Assembly (NCBI GenBank): GCA_020849945.1
Contig: JADZFK010000227.1
Coordinates: forward strand, 1-39,426
DNA from: Pirellulales bacterium
Lineage (GTDB): Bacteria; Planctomycetota; Planctomycetia; Pirellulales; Lacipirellulaceae
DNA length: 39,426 bases
Direction: 5' to 3'
A program made the position numbers and the translations under genes. This document shows, piece after piece, positions 25,639 to 34,007 of this stretch (positions are counted from its first letter, which is position 1; each line of letters begins with the position of its first letter). The notes beneath the pieces were generated by a model. The model saw only the letters and a list, made by a program, of their open reading frames with translations, was not told the origin of the DNA and ran no database searches.

Positions 25639-26598
25639 ATGAATGAACCATCACACCAAGGCGTTCCGGAGCTTGCGGTCGAGCTAGGAAGGTTGAGGTT
25701 GCCGAACCCGGTATTGGTGGCGTCGGGTACGTTCGGTTATGCCCGCGAGATGGCGGGGCTGGTGGAACTTGGACGGCTGGGGGGGATCGTACCAAAAACA
25801 ATTACGCAGGAACCTCGCGTCGGCAATGCTCCGTGGCGAACGGTGGAAACCGCCGCGGGGATGCTCAACTCCATCGGGCTGGATAATGACGGCATTGAAG
25901 CCTTCATCGTGCAACACTTGCCGTACTTGGCAGGCCTTGGGGTTCCCCTCGTTGTGAGCATTGCCGGACGAACGTGCGAGGAGTTTTTCCAGATGGCGGC
26001 CCGGCTCGATGGCTTGGCGGGCATCGCGGCTTTGGAGCTGAACGTTTCCTGCCCAAACGTATCGGGTGGCGTCGATTTCGGCACCGATCCGCGATCGTGT
26101 GAACAGCTTGTCGCGGGTTGCCGCGCGGCCACGCAGACGCCGATCATCGCCAAGCTCACGCCGAACGTAACGAGCATTGCGGCTATTGCAAGAGGGGCCG
26201 AAGCGGGCGGGGCCGACGCCATCTCGCTGATCAATACATGCCTGGGGATGGCGATCGACTGGCGGCGGCGCCGCCCCCTATTGGGGAACGTGCTTGGCGG
26301 CCTTAGTGGCCCCGCCATCAAGCCGATCGCCCTGCGCGCGGTCTACCAAGCGGCCCAGGCCGTGAAAACTCCGCTGATCGCCATTGGCGGCATTGCCACG
26401 ATCGACGACGTGATGGAGTTTTTCGTTGCCGGTGCATCGGCCGTTCAACTCGGCACCGTAAACTTCTACAATCCAAGGGCGTCGATGGAAGTGCTGGATG
26501 CACTGCCGGGGGCGCTAGCCGAGGCGGGCATCCGGCGAGTTGCCGATCTCGTAGGTAGTTTGGAGGTATTGCCCCGGAGTTCTCATACGGCGAAGTAG
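25639..26598 (+). CDS. pyrD: Dihydroorotate dehydrogenase, class 1B type
   Basis: Oxidises dihydroorotate to orotate in pyrimidine synthesis, with FMN in a TIM barrel. 319 residues. The catalytic cysteine is Cys138 in LELNVSCPNVSGG, which marks class 1 (class 2 has serine). FMN and substrate segments are LVASGTFGYA, GIVPKTITQEPR, AGMLNSIGLDNDG, AISLINTCLGMAIDW, GGLSGPAIKPIALR and IGGIATIDDVMEF. Class 1B enzymes use NAD through a PyrK partner; no pyrK gene is in the window, so it should lie elsewhere. trpS follows after 53 bases, likely in the same transcript. The start ATG has no strong ribosome site. Confidence 0.95.
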   Translation: MNEPSHQGVPELAVELGRLRLPNPVLVASGTFGYAREMAGLVELGRLGGIVPKTITQEPRVGNAPWRTVETAAGMLNSIGLDNDGIEAFIVQHLPYLAGLGVPLVVSIAGRTCEEFFQMAARLDGLAGIAALELNVSCPNVSGGVDFGTDPRSCEQLVAGCRAATQTPIIAKLTPNVTSIAAIARGAEAGGADAISLINTCLGMAIDWRRRRPLLGNVLGGLSGPAIKPIALRAVYQAAQAVKTPLIAIGGIATIDDVMEFFVAGASAVQLGTVNFYNPRASMEVLDALPGALAEAGIRRVADLVGSLEVLPRSSHTAK

Positions 26599-26651
26599 GT
26601 AATCGATAGGGCGTTGCCGCCGACGCTAACAAAAAACACGGACTTTCAACG

Positions 26652-27620
26652 ATGCGCGTTCTTAGTGGCATACAACCGACCGGCCCCATCCACTGGGGCA
26701 ATTATTTTGGCGCGATCCGCCAATACATCGCCTTGCAAGATAACGAACAGGCGTTCTACTTTATCGCCAATTTGCACGCGCTCACCACCGTGCGAGACGC
26801 CACCAAGTTGCGTCAGTACACATTTGATATCGCGCTCGACTTGTTGGCGCTTGGCCTCGACCCGTGCAAGGCCACGTTGTTCGTTCAATCGGACGTGCCT
26901 GAAGTGAGCGAATTGTGTTGGCTCTTGATGACCGGCGCGCCGATGGGATTGCTCGAGCGATGCCATGCGTACAAGGATAAGAAAGCCAAAGGGCTGACGG
27001 CCGACGCGGGCCTGTTCGCGTACCCCGTGTTGCAGGCGGCCGATATTCTGGCCTACGACAGCGACACGGTACCCGTCGGCGAAGACCAGGTGCAGCACAT
27101 CGAGGTGTGCCGCGATCTGGCGGGCAGCTTCAATCACCATTTTGGCGATGTATTTGTGATGCCGAAGGCGTACGTTCTCGATCACTCGGCGCGCGTGCCT
27201 GGCATTGACGGCGAAAAGATGTCGAAGAGCTACAACAACACGTTGGCCGTTTTTGAAGACGCCAAGGTGCAGCGAAAGCAGATCATGCGGATCGTGACCG
27301 ACTCGCGGCCGATGGAGGAAGCGAAGGAACCCGCGGGCGACGTGCTTTATGATTTGTATGCGTTGGTAGCCCCGGAAGCCGACCGCGAGGCGATGGCCGC
27401 CATGTACCGCCGTGGCGGTTTTGGGTATGGCGAAGTGAAGAAGGCGTTGGCGGACGCGGCGGAGAAGTATTGGATCGAGCCGCGTGCCCGACGAGCCGAA
27501 TTGGCTGCCCATCCCGATCGGGTCCGCGAAATCTTGGCCGAAGGAGCGGCAAAGGCGCGCAAGAAAGCGGCTGAGGTGTTGAATCGGGTCCAAAAAGCGT
27601 GCGGGATTCGTGGAGGTTAG
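26652..27620 (+). CDS. trpS: Tryptophanyl-tRNA synthetase
   Basis: Class I aminoacyl-tRNA synthetase charging tRNA-Trp. 322 residues, the normal bacterial length. The HIGH-like motif is PTGPIHWGN (residues 9-17) and the KMSKS motif is at 189-193. Other family segments are [49 protein letters not shown] and HIEVCRDLA. The second ATP-site motif is complete, so the enzyme is expected to be active. It follows pyrD by 53 bases, with no promoter or terminator seen between them. Confidence 0.97.
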   Translation: MRVLSGIQPTGPIHWGNYFGAIRQYIALQDNEQAFYFIANLHALTTVRDATKLRQYTFDIALDLLALGLDPCKATLFVQSDVPEVSELCWLLMTGAPMGLLERCHAYKDKKAKGLTADAGLFAYPVLQAADILAYDSDTVPVGEDQVQHIEVCRDLAGSFNHHFGDVFVMPKAYVLDHSARVPGIDGEKMSKSYNNTLAVFEDAKVQRKQIMRIVTDSRPMEEAKEPAGDVLYDLYALVAPEADREAMAAMYRRGGFGYGEVKKALADAAEKYWIEPRARRAELAAHPDRVREILAEGAAKARKKAAEVLNRVQKACGIRGG

Positions 27621-27742
27621 TGGCCACGCAAGAAAGAAATGGTGGGCCATCTTAGGAATCCGAGATAGGATAGAAATAAGAGCCTATCCCAGAACCGTCC
27701 ACAGAAAGGGGGACAGGCCCATTTTGCTACGCAGACTCCGCG

Positions 27743-27867
27743 TGTCGAACAAGTTGAGCGTGACAGGGCAATGGATAGACAGCCCCCGGCTTTGCCGGGG
27801 GCTGAACGCGGTTCCAATTCCCGAACACTTTCAACTGGTTTGTTGCCATTGATATTTGAATTCACCG
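27743..27867. repeat. Dispersed palindromic repeat R3, single-core copy
   Basis: TGTCGAACAAGTTGA, then CAGCCCCCGGCTTTGCCGGG, then GCGGTTCCAATTCCCGAACA and TTGAATTCACCG. Nearly the same order and flanks recur at 30040-30217, with a doubled core. Upstream (about 27660-27735), a further segment includes GGGGGACAGGCCCATTTTGC, a type of sequence I associate with REP-like repeats. The gap between trpS and the DUF433 gene is otherwise empty. Confidence 0.85.
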
Positions 27868-27959
27868 AGGCAAGGAATCGGCGTGTTTGGGCGAAACGCA
27901 GAGTGTACCCTAAGTTGAGTCGGATCCGAAACTTTCACATGCAAATAAGAGATCGAAAG

Positions 27960-28289
27960 ATGCCGCTTAGCATTCAAGCCGCCGCGCCACCACTTCAAGA
28001 AGACGCCTCCGGAGCAATGCGAGTAGGCGATTCACGCGTTTTGTTGGAATTGGTGATTCGTGCCTTTCAAGATGGTTCGACCCCAGAAGCAGTCGTGCAA
28101 CGTTACTCAACGTTGGCGTTATCCGACGTGTATGCCGTGATTGCTTACTACTTAGGGCACCGTGTGGAAATTGAAGAGTACTTGGCTCGTCGAGAGCAGG
28201 TGTCTCAAGAAGTGCGGCAACGCATTGAACTCCAGCAGGGCGACCTGAGCGATATTCGTAATCGCCTTCAGGCTGGTCGACAGCCATGA
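27960..28289 (+). CDS. DUF433 protein, likely antitoxin
   Basis: 109 residues from the ATG at 27960. The section MRVGDSRVLLELVIRAFQDG, followed by STPEAVVQRYSTLALSDVYAVIAYYL, is the DUF433 pattern: a winged helix-turn-helix-like DNA-binding fold of antitoxins. The N-terminal 20 residues are unstructured-looking and the last 40 are charged and helical (EEYLARREQVSQEVRQRIEL), perhaps binding the partner. The next gene, 9 bases downstream, is a DUF5615 PIN-like protein, the usual partner of DUF433 proteins. Together they form a VapBC-like pair. Autoregulation is typical for such pairs; no operator was identified here. Confidence 0.85.
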   Translation: MPLSIQAAAPPLQEDASGAMRVGDSRVLLELVIRAFQDGSTPEAVVQRYSTLALSDVYAVIAYYLGHRVEIEEYLARREQVSQEVRQRIELQQGDLSDIRNRLQAGRQP

Positions 28290-28298
28290 GGGTGACCT

Positions 28299-28649
28299 AT
28301 GTTGAGGCTGCTATCGGACGAGAACTTTAATGGCGACATAGTTCGCGGCTTGTTCTTGCGAGAGCCAAGTCTTGATCTTCTTCGCGCCCAGGATGTGGGA
28401 CTCAAGGGAATGGCTGACCCAGCGATCCTGGGTTGGGCCGCTCACAATAATCGCATTATCTTGACGCACGATCGTGCTACCCTGGCCGACCACGCTTTTC
28501 AACGCGTACGGACGGGAAACGAAATGGCTGGCGTATTTCTCCTGAATGATCGATTTCCAGTCGGGCAAGCGATTCATGAAATCCTGCTCATGGTGGCATG
28601 TTCTGAACAAAGTGAATGGAGAAATCGAGTGATCTACGTGCCACTTTGA
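28299..28649 (+). CDS. DUF5615 PIN-like protein, likely toxin nuclease
   Basis: 116 residues from the ATG at 28299, with GAGGGTGACCT just upstream and a 9-base gap from the DUF433 gene. The N-terminus LRLLSDENFNGDIV carries the acidic pair Asp7-Glu8, and ILTHDRATLADHA supplies Asp58, as expected for a PIN-like nuclease centre. GMADPAILGWAAHNNRIILTH is typical for DUF5615. The protein has the normal family length and no frameshift, so an active toxin-antitoxin module is plausible. RNA cleavage has not been shown for most DUF5615 members, so the toxin role is inferred. Confidence 0.87.
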   Translation: MLRLLSDENFNGDIVRGLFLREPSLDLLRAQDVGLKGMADPAILGWAAHNNRIILTHDRATLADHAFQRVRTGNEMAGVFLLNDRFPVGQAIHEILLMVACSEQSEWRNRVIYVPL

Positions 28650-28915
28650 AGGTTATGACCTGTGCGGCCGGTCTAATTTGTGCTTCATCATTATGTTGGT
28701 GAACCACAAAGAGGACGAAGAACATTAAGCAAGCCAGGAAATTCGTGATTCAGGCCTCGACTGGCCGCATTGCAGGCTTGCCGCGGCGAGTCCGCAAGGC
28801 CCTAGAAAGTGGTTTTGGGGCTTATTCAGCCCGGCGAAGTTCTTGATAACATGGTGTTTGATGTCGTTGTCTGTATCGTACTCGTTCCTTGGAAATTGTG
28901 TGACGGTGTATTCGC

Positions 28916-29833
28916 ATGAAGCTAGGCTTTGTAAGCGCCATTCTTGGCGAGTTATCACTAGAGGAAGTTTTTTCGATTGCATCTGCCGAGGGGTACGAGT
29001 GCGTCGAAGTGATGTGCTGGCCGAATGCGAGGGAAGACCGGCCATACGGAGGCGTGTGCCACATTGATGTGGCTGGCTTGACGCAGGCTCGGGCCGACGA
29101 CGTGCGGGCGTTGTGCGCGAAACAGGGCGTGGGCATTTCGGCACTGGGGTACTATGCCAATTCGCTTGCCGAAGATGCGAACGAAGCCCAAACCGTGCGG
29201 GCCCACTTTCGCAAGGTGATCGATGCGGCGCCGTTGTTGGGGCTTGAGAATGTGAACGGTTTTATCGGAGCGAATCGGCAATTGCCGCTCGAAGAGAACA
29301 TGAAGTTGTTCGCCGAGGTGTGGCCCGACGTTATTCGTTATGCCGAGGACCGCGGCGTGAAAGTGGGCATTGAGAATTGCCCGATGCTCTTTCCTCACAC
29401 GTGGCCATTTGGCGTGAACTTGGCGCGAACGCCGGCGATATGGCGGCGGATGTTTGAAACGATTCCATCATTGAACTTTGGGCTTAATTACGATCCCTCG
29501 CACTTGGTGATGCAGTTGATCGACCCGGTGGTGCCGATCGCGGAGTTTGGCCCACGGATATTCCACACGCATGCGAAAGATATGCGTGTGAATCGAGATC
29601 AGCTCAACGAGATAGGCAGCCTTGAGCTGCCGATGGATCGCAGCACGGCCAAGGTGCCTGGGCTGGGCGACGTGCCTTGGGGCCAATGGATTGGGGCGCT
29701 TACCGGCGCGGGTTACGACGGCCCTGTGTGCGTGGAGGTCGAGGATGAGGCCCCGGCACTGCACAGCACGCTCGAAGGGCGGCGAAAGGCCCTGCGAATT
29801 AGCCGGCGAGTGCTGCGGCCGCTGATTGCTTAG
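28916..29833 (+). CDS. Sugar-phosphate isomerase/epimerase-like TIM-barrel protein (cytoplasmic)
   Basis: 305 residues with no signal peptide, so cytoplasmic. The xylose-isomerase-like AP-endonuclease-2 barrel is shown by GFVSAILGELSLEEVFSIA, GYECVEVMCWP, VGIENCPMLFP, LNYDPSHLVMQ, IFHTHAKDM and PVCVEVEDE. Likely metal ligands are Glu in VGIENC, Asp and His in NYDPSH, His in HTHAKD and Glu in VCVEVE, the usual set. The AYDGPV-like closing strand and VPGLGDVPWGQW are common in the family. The substrate is unknown. It follows the toxin-antitoxin-like pair after a 266-base gap and has no obvious operon partner. The ATG at 28916 lacks a strong ribosome site. Confidence 0.92.
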   Translation: MKLGFVSAILGELSLEEVFSIASAEGYECVEVMCWPNAREDRPYGGVCHIDVAGLTQARADDVRALCAKQGVGISALGYYANSLAEDANEAQTVRAHFRKVIDAAPLLGLENVNGFIGANRQLPLEENMKLFAEVWPDVIRYAEDRGVKVGIENCPMLFPHTWPFGVNLARTPAIWRRMFETIPSLNFGLNYDPSHLVMQLIDPVVPIAEFGPRIFHTHAKDMRVNRDQLNEIGSLELPMDRSTAKVPGLGDVPWGQWIGALTGAGYDGPVCVEVEDEAPALHSTLEGRRKALRISRRVLRPLIA

Positions 29834-30039
29834 TGCATAATGGGAGTGGGGATACTTGGCTGATTGCCGGTGCCTGGGCCGCGGCCCCTGGCCACTGGCC
29901 AGGGGCTAAATGGGTGGAAGTCACGGTCTTGGGTGGGGTGAATTCAAACTTCAAATGCGACAGACAATATCGGATTGGAGTTACGATACAGAGTGGGATG
30001 ATGATGGCTCCGAAGGGGAATGTCCTTGCTATCCTTGCT

Positions 30040-30217
30040 TGTCGAACAAGTTGAAAGTGACCTGCCAATGGCTAGACAGCCCCCGGCTTTGCCGGGGGTT
30101 AGCCGCAGTGTTACGATGCGTGGATCGCTAACCCCCGGCAAAGCCGGGGGCTGACTGAGGTTCCAATCCCCGGACACGCTCAAGGGGTTTGTTGCAATGG
30201 ATATGTGAATTCACCGT
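30040..30217. repeat. Dispersed palindromic repeat R3, double-core copy
   Basis: Two inverted CCCCCGGCTTTGCCGGGGG cores (near 30080 and 30140) face each other around TTAGCCGCAG ... ATCGCTAA. The outer ends TGTCGAACAAGTTGAAAGTGA and TGTGAATTCACCG match the copy at 27743-27867. This 455-base gap contains no gene. Confidence 0.88.
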
Positions 30218-30288
30218 GGGTATAAATGGCCTGGGGATTACAATGAGGGGGTAGAGGGCGATCCCGATAACTTTTCTTGAGGTGAGCG

Positions 30289-31281
30289 ATGGCTGCCAGC
30301 GCGAAATGGATCGAGGGGCTTGCGGCCGATTGCACGGTTGAAGAGGCGGCTCGGCGATCGGTCGGGCCGAGGTTGTCGTCGGTCGTACACCTCTTGCCGT
30401 TGGCGGCCCACTTGGCCGGGGAAGATGTCGAGCACGTCCACCGGTTGCGGGTTGCGACGCGGCGGGCAACGGCGGCGCTCAAACTTTATTGCCACGTTTT
30501 TCCGAAGAAGCGAGTTCGGTGGATGAAAAGGCGGCTGCGGGCCATTCGCCGGGCCGCTGGCGATGCTCGCGATCTCGACGTGTTGGCAGCACGCTTGACA
30601 CGCGAATACGGTCAGGCCGTCGCACCGATTCTGACCCATATTGCCCGCGAGCGAGCAGCCGTACAGCCGGTGATCGTCGAGGTTGCCGACCTTTGTCGAA
30701 GCAACGACCAATTCGTTCGCAAAGTGGCGGGGCTTCTGCGGAAGCTCGATGGCGACACAGGCGATAGGTGCTCACAAGTATCAAGCGACTTTGGCCAATG
30801 GGCGCGCGAGCAGTTCGGCCGGGTGACGAAAGACTTTCTCGCGGTGATGCCAAACGAAACCTCGACCGCTGCCGAATTGCATCAGTTTCGCATTCGCGCG
30901 AAGGCGGTGCGGTATGTCATCGAATTGGTGGCCGACGTGCTGGATGCCGATTTGCGGAAGCGAGCGTATCCTGTCGTAGAGGAGTTGCAGGAGCGTCTTG
31001 GGAACGTGCAGGATCACGTGGCGGCGATCGAACGCTGCCGCGGCTGGCGAGAGGCCACGCAGGATGACACTTTACGCGAGGCCCTGGTTGAGCTCACGTT
31101 GGCCGAGGAGCGGAAAATGACCGATTCGATTCGGGCGTATCACGAGTGGTGGAATGCTGACCGGGCTCGGGGGATCGTGTCGGTGCTTGGGCGAGATGAT
31201 TGTGCCGCTTGGTTGGCGAGCCACGGGGAGGGTGCTTCAGAAGACGACATGTTGAGAGAGGGCGTCGGCGAGTCGCCGTAG
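30289..31281 (+). CDS. CHAD domain protein
   Basis: 330 residues. CHAD is a conserved-histidine helical domain that binds polyphosphate. The pattern is a tandem of helical repeats: VEHVHRLRVATRRATAALKLY (about 47-68), KRRLRAIRRAAGDARDLDVL, and later ELHQFRIRAKAVRYVIELVADVL with LQERLGNVQDHVAAIE. The histidines and arginines line a basic surface. Many relatives carry a CYTH domain; this one does not. A GAGGTGAG lies just before the ATG at 30289. Its 3' end overlaps the convergent aat gene by 45 bases, both frames being intact. A link to polyphosphate metabolism is from the family, not from neighbours. Confidence 0.92.
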   Translation: MAASAKWIEGLAADCTVEEAARRSVGPRLSSVVHLLPLAAHLAGEDVEHVHRLRVATRRATAALKLYCHVFPKKRVRWMKRRLRAIRRAAGDARDLDVLAARLTREYGQAVAPILTHIARERAAVQPVIVEVADLCRSNDQFVRKVAGLLRKLDGDTGDRCSQVSSDFGQWAREQFGRVTKDFLAVMPNETSTAAELHQFRIRAKAVRYVIELVADVLDADLRKRAYPVVEELQERLGNVQDHVAAIERCRGWREATQDDTLREALVELTLAEERKMTDSIRAYHEWWNADRARGIVSVLGRDDCAAWLASHGEGASEDDMLREGVGESP

Positions 31282-32013
31282 ATATTCGGAGCGGGGAAGT
31301 TCGGCCGCCCCCAAGCGGCCCGTGTGAGGTGTCCACTGCTGGATGTCGAGCAGTAGGAAGCCGCGATCTTTCAGGTGCTTGACCAAGTGGACGAGTGCCA
31401 CTTTCGAGGCATCGCGTTCGAGGTGGAACATGCTTTCGGCGGCAAAAAGCCCGCCCATGGCAAGGCCATAGGTTCCGCCAACCAGTTGTTCGCCCGACCA
31501 TACCTCTACACTATGGGCGTGTGCGAGCGCGTGCATCCGTTGGTAGGCCGCGATCATGTTTGGCGTGAGCCAGGTGTTTTCCGCACGATCGCCGACGGTG
31601 GCGCAGGCAACGATCACCTGGTCGAAACACCGATCGCGAGTCACGCGAAACTTGCCGCTGCGCAGCGTTCGCTGCAATCGCCGCGAGATATGCAGGCCGC
31701 CAACAGCGTGTTGGAAAACGCCCTCGTGGTTTTCAACCTCGCTAAGCTCGATGATTGCCCGCGGATCGGGCGACCACCAGGCGATCGGATCGTCTGGCCA
31801 CATGGGCCACGGAAAGATGCCGTGCCGATAGGCGTCTAAGAGCCACTCGGGCGAGAGCCGTCCGCCAAGGCACACGAGGCCGTCGGGCGTCGTCGAGGTC
31901 GGGCAAGGAAACCGCGATGGCGGGAATCTCACACTTGGCGGCAAACTGCTTTCGGGCACACTGACCGGCACCAGTAATTCGTCGAACTCATTCTCGCCGG
32001 CATCGAGGTCCAT
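31237..32013 (-). CDS. aat: Leucyl/phenylalanyl-tRNA--protein transferase
   Basis: Transfers Leu or Phe from charged tRNA to N-terminal Lys or Arg of proteins, marking them for ClpS/ClpAP (N-degron pathway). 258 residues, slightly longer than usual through a Ser/Pro-rich N-terminal extension of about 30. Signature parts are LVCLGGRLSPEWLLDAYRHG, IFPWPMW, IAWWSPDPRAII, TWLTPNMIAAYQRMH, HAHSVEVWSGEQLVGGTYG and MGGLFAAESMFH, all in family order. The ATG at 32013 has no clear ribosome site. No clpS or clpA is nearby. The 3' end runs into the 3' end of the CHAD gene (antisense overlap 31237-31281). Confidence 0.95.
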   Translation of the reverse strand: MDLDAGENEFDELLVPVSVPESSLPPSVRFPPSRFPCPTSTTPDGLVCLGGRLSPEWLLDAYRHGIFPWPMWPDDPIAWWSPDPRAIIELSEVENHEGVFQHAVGGLHISRRLQRTLRSGKFRVTRDRCFDQVIVACATVGDRAENTWLTPNMIAAYQRMHALAHAHSVEVWSGEQLVGGTYGLAMGGLFAAESMFHLERDASKVALVHLVKHLKDRGFLLLDIQQWTPHTGRLGAAELPRSEYLRRLADALSQHVVF

Positions 32014-32128
32014 GCGATTGAGAATATCGCGGGAGAAGGTGGGGGAGTAGGGGAGTGGAGTGGAGAAGTGGAGTAGGGGGCGAGGACGGCGGAGTTTCCG
32101 GTAAGGGTTTGATGTTGTGCCGTGGAAG

Positions 32129-33253
32129 CTACTCGACGCGCAACGTGCCGAGCAGTTCCTCCCATTTCAGACCTCGCAAACGGCCGTTTGATGATTGCTC
32201 GTCGAAGGTTACGCGACACGTGATGGCGGGCTTTACCCAGATTCCGCTTTCCCCTCCGACAGGCACGAACGGCTGCTTGATCACCAAAGCCTTGAGAGCG
32301 GCGAGCATCTCGGCCTTTTCCTCGGGCGACAGTGCTGGCGTTACGCGACCCGCGTAGACCAACGCGCTTCGCTGGGCTGTGCCAAGTAGCAAGTCGCCGA
32401 GCTGTCCATCGCGGTCGAGCTGGAAGCCGAGCACGACGCAGTCGGCCCGCTCGGGAGCCTTCGGCGGTTTCGGCAGGGGCTTGGTTTGTGGTTTGTTCTC
32501 TGGCTCCAGGTTCTGTGAGCCGGCGAAATCGCTGACGGCGTCTTCCAAGTTGTCGCTTTTATCGGTGGTTTCAATTTCCTTCATGCGGTCCATCACCGCG
32601 CCCATCAAGTTTTGTTTCGGCGGCGCTTTGAATCCCCAATCCCACAAGCGCTCGTAGGGGAGTGAACCGATAATCACGACCGACCCAAGCACGGCCATGA
32701 TGCTGCAAGCCGCCGCGTTGACGAGCGTCAACCTCTTCGGCAAGCGTTGGCATGTGCGGATCCAAAGTCGCAGTGGTTTTAGGAACAGGTCGAGTAGCCC
32801 GATCTCGGCATCCGAAGCCGCCAACACGAGAAAATTAAAGATGTGGCAGCCCAAGGCAAGGATCAGCCCAATCGCGAGTTGCACGATCGACCAGATCATC
32901 CGCAACGAGCTTCCCACAGGCGTTGCGAAACGGACCGCGACGCTCTCCATTGCAACCGCAACCACGCTGCCAAGGATGATCCATCCCCAGCGAGGGATGA
33001 GGTTCATCCACACGCCCAAGTGCGAGGTGGCGGGCTGTTGCTTTAGACTCGGTGCTTCACTCGTTGCCACTTCCCAGGCCTGATCGACCTCGACAAACAT
33101 GCCCAGGCTGGCATACCAACCGCAACTTCGGCAGACCGTAACAACGCCCGACTTGAGCGGAGCGGCGCACTTCTCGCAGCAAGGGTCGGTGCTCTCCGCC
33201 ACCGCGAGTGCGGATTCTCCCTCGGTGAATGGCGGTTCGTTTGAATGGCTCAT
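32129..33253 (-). CDS. Membrane protein with N-terminal zinc ribbon, unknown function
   Basis: 374 residues. Near the N-terminus Cys26, Cys29, Cys41 and Cys44 (CEKC and CRSC) make a zinc ribbon. Three hydrophobic helices follow (about 91-109, 121-146 and 179-197), the second long enough to span twice. The remainder, from about 200 on, is soluble: an acidic low-complexity stretch with Pro/Lys (KPQTKPLPKPPKAPERAD) and then a compact domain (VLGFQLDRDGQLGDLLLGTA, ALSPEEKAEMLAALKALV). I do not recognise this last domain. The gene is 115 bases downstream of, and on the same strand as, the start of aat. Function unknown. Zinc ribbon proteins of this design are frequent in planctomycetes. Confidence 0.8.
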   Translation of the reverse strand: MSHSNEPPFTEGESALAVAESTDPCCEKCAAPLKSGVVTVCRSCGWYASLGMFVEVDQAWEVATSEAPSLKQQPATSHLGVWMNLIPRWGWIILGSVVAVAMESVAVRFATPVGSSLRMIWSIVQLAIGLILALGCHIFNFLVLAASDAEIGLLDLFLKPLRLWIRTCQRLPKRLTLVNAAACSIMAVLGSVVIIGSLPYERLWDWGFKAPPKQNLMGAVMDRMKEIETTDKSDNLEDAVSDFAGSQNLEPENKPQTKPLPKPPKAPERADCVVLGFQLDRDGQLGDLLLGTAQRSALVYAGRVTPALSPEEKAEMLAALKALVIKQPFVPVGGESGIWVKPAITCRVTFDEQSSNGRLRGLKWEELLGTLRVE

Positions 33254-33368
33254 AAAGTAACTCGTGAAGTTGTTCTCGAACGGAGCCGAGAGCGATCTTG
33301 GTTCATGGTTCTTTGCGCGGGTGCGCGATCACCCTGGTGTTAACTGGGGTGTCGGGGTATTGATTTGT

Positions 33369-33478
33369 CGGCCCCCGGCTTTGCCGCGGGTTTTTTGCAT
33401 TGCCGCAATGCGTGGATGAATGAACCCCCGGCAAAGCCGGGGGCTGAATGCGGTTTCGATTCCCGAACATCCTCAGAT
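33369..33478. repeat. Dispersed palindromic repeat R3, double-core copy with one damaged core
   Basis: CCCCCGGCTTTGCCGCGGG (one mismatch in the core) and AACCCCCGGCAAAGCCGGGG face each other around GCATTGCCGCAATGCGTGG, then GGTTTCGATTCCCGAACATC. It shows the order of the 30040 copy with mutations. Confidence 0.8.
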
Positions 33479-33850
33479 AACCTGAACAAAGGCTGCAATC
33501 CGGCACATCATCGGGGTTCAAGGAAATTGCCGGACTTGGGGAGTAATGTGCCCACCCCGAGTCGATCCACCCTGGAACTCGGTTAAGCAACACTACATTG
33601 CGGATGCGCCTCTGGACCAATTCGTGGGGTGGGGCGGTTTCCAAGGTGTCCGGATAAACCGATCGTGCGGATTGCCGGGCCGCATTTATGCGGGGAATCG
33701 CCTTTTCGGAAGGATCGCTTTATAATGGAGAGGTGGTGCAACAGCGCTGGCTCGATATCGCTACCTGTTTTGATTACCGCGCGGCGAGTGCATCATCGTG
33801 TTTCGTAGCGGTTGGCTCTGTGCTAATCGAGTTGGAAGTCTCACTCGCCA

Positions 33851-33923
33851 CGTGGTACGGACTTTTGTCCGTACTAACGCACACTGAAGGTGGACTGAAC
33901 ACAGACTGAAGTCCGTGCCACGA
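33851..33923. repeat. Short palindromic repeat R4-like pair
   Basis: CGTGGTACGGACTTTTGTCC plus GTA gives one hairpin (TACGGAC/GTCCGTA). About 45 bases on, CTGAAGTCCGTGCCACG matches the end of the R4 copy at 10737-10763. The outer CACGTGG- and -CCACG parts may make a larger inverted structure. Confidence 0.65.
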
Positions 33924-34007
33924 TTGCGTGCGATATGCGGTGACAGCAGGCGCTATCCAAGGTAAACAATCCGACATTCGGAACATCGATTCGGAAGTTT
34001 GTAAACC

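Larger units (their letters stand above)
33254..34007. other. Long repeat-bearing intergenic region upstream of the HtrA-type protease
   Basis: 754 bases. It contains repeat R3 (33369-33478), repeat R4-like hairpins (33851-33923), and an isolated TATAAT at 33721-33726 without a clear -35 box, about 280 bases before the protease start. A CCGCATTTATGCGG palindrome lies just upstream of that box (33680-33693). No gene is supported. Confidence 0.55.

Noticed and set aside
33688-33909. 73-residue plus-strand frame after the TATAAT box
   Set aside because: It covers the R4 repeat, lacks a ribosome site, and shows no protein-like pattern.
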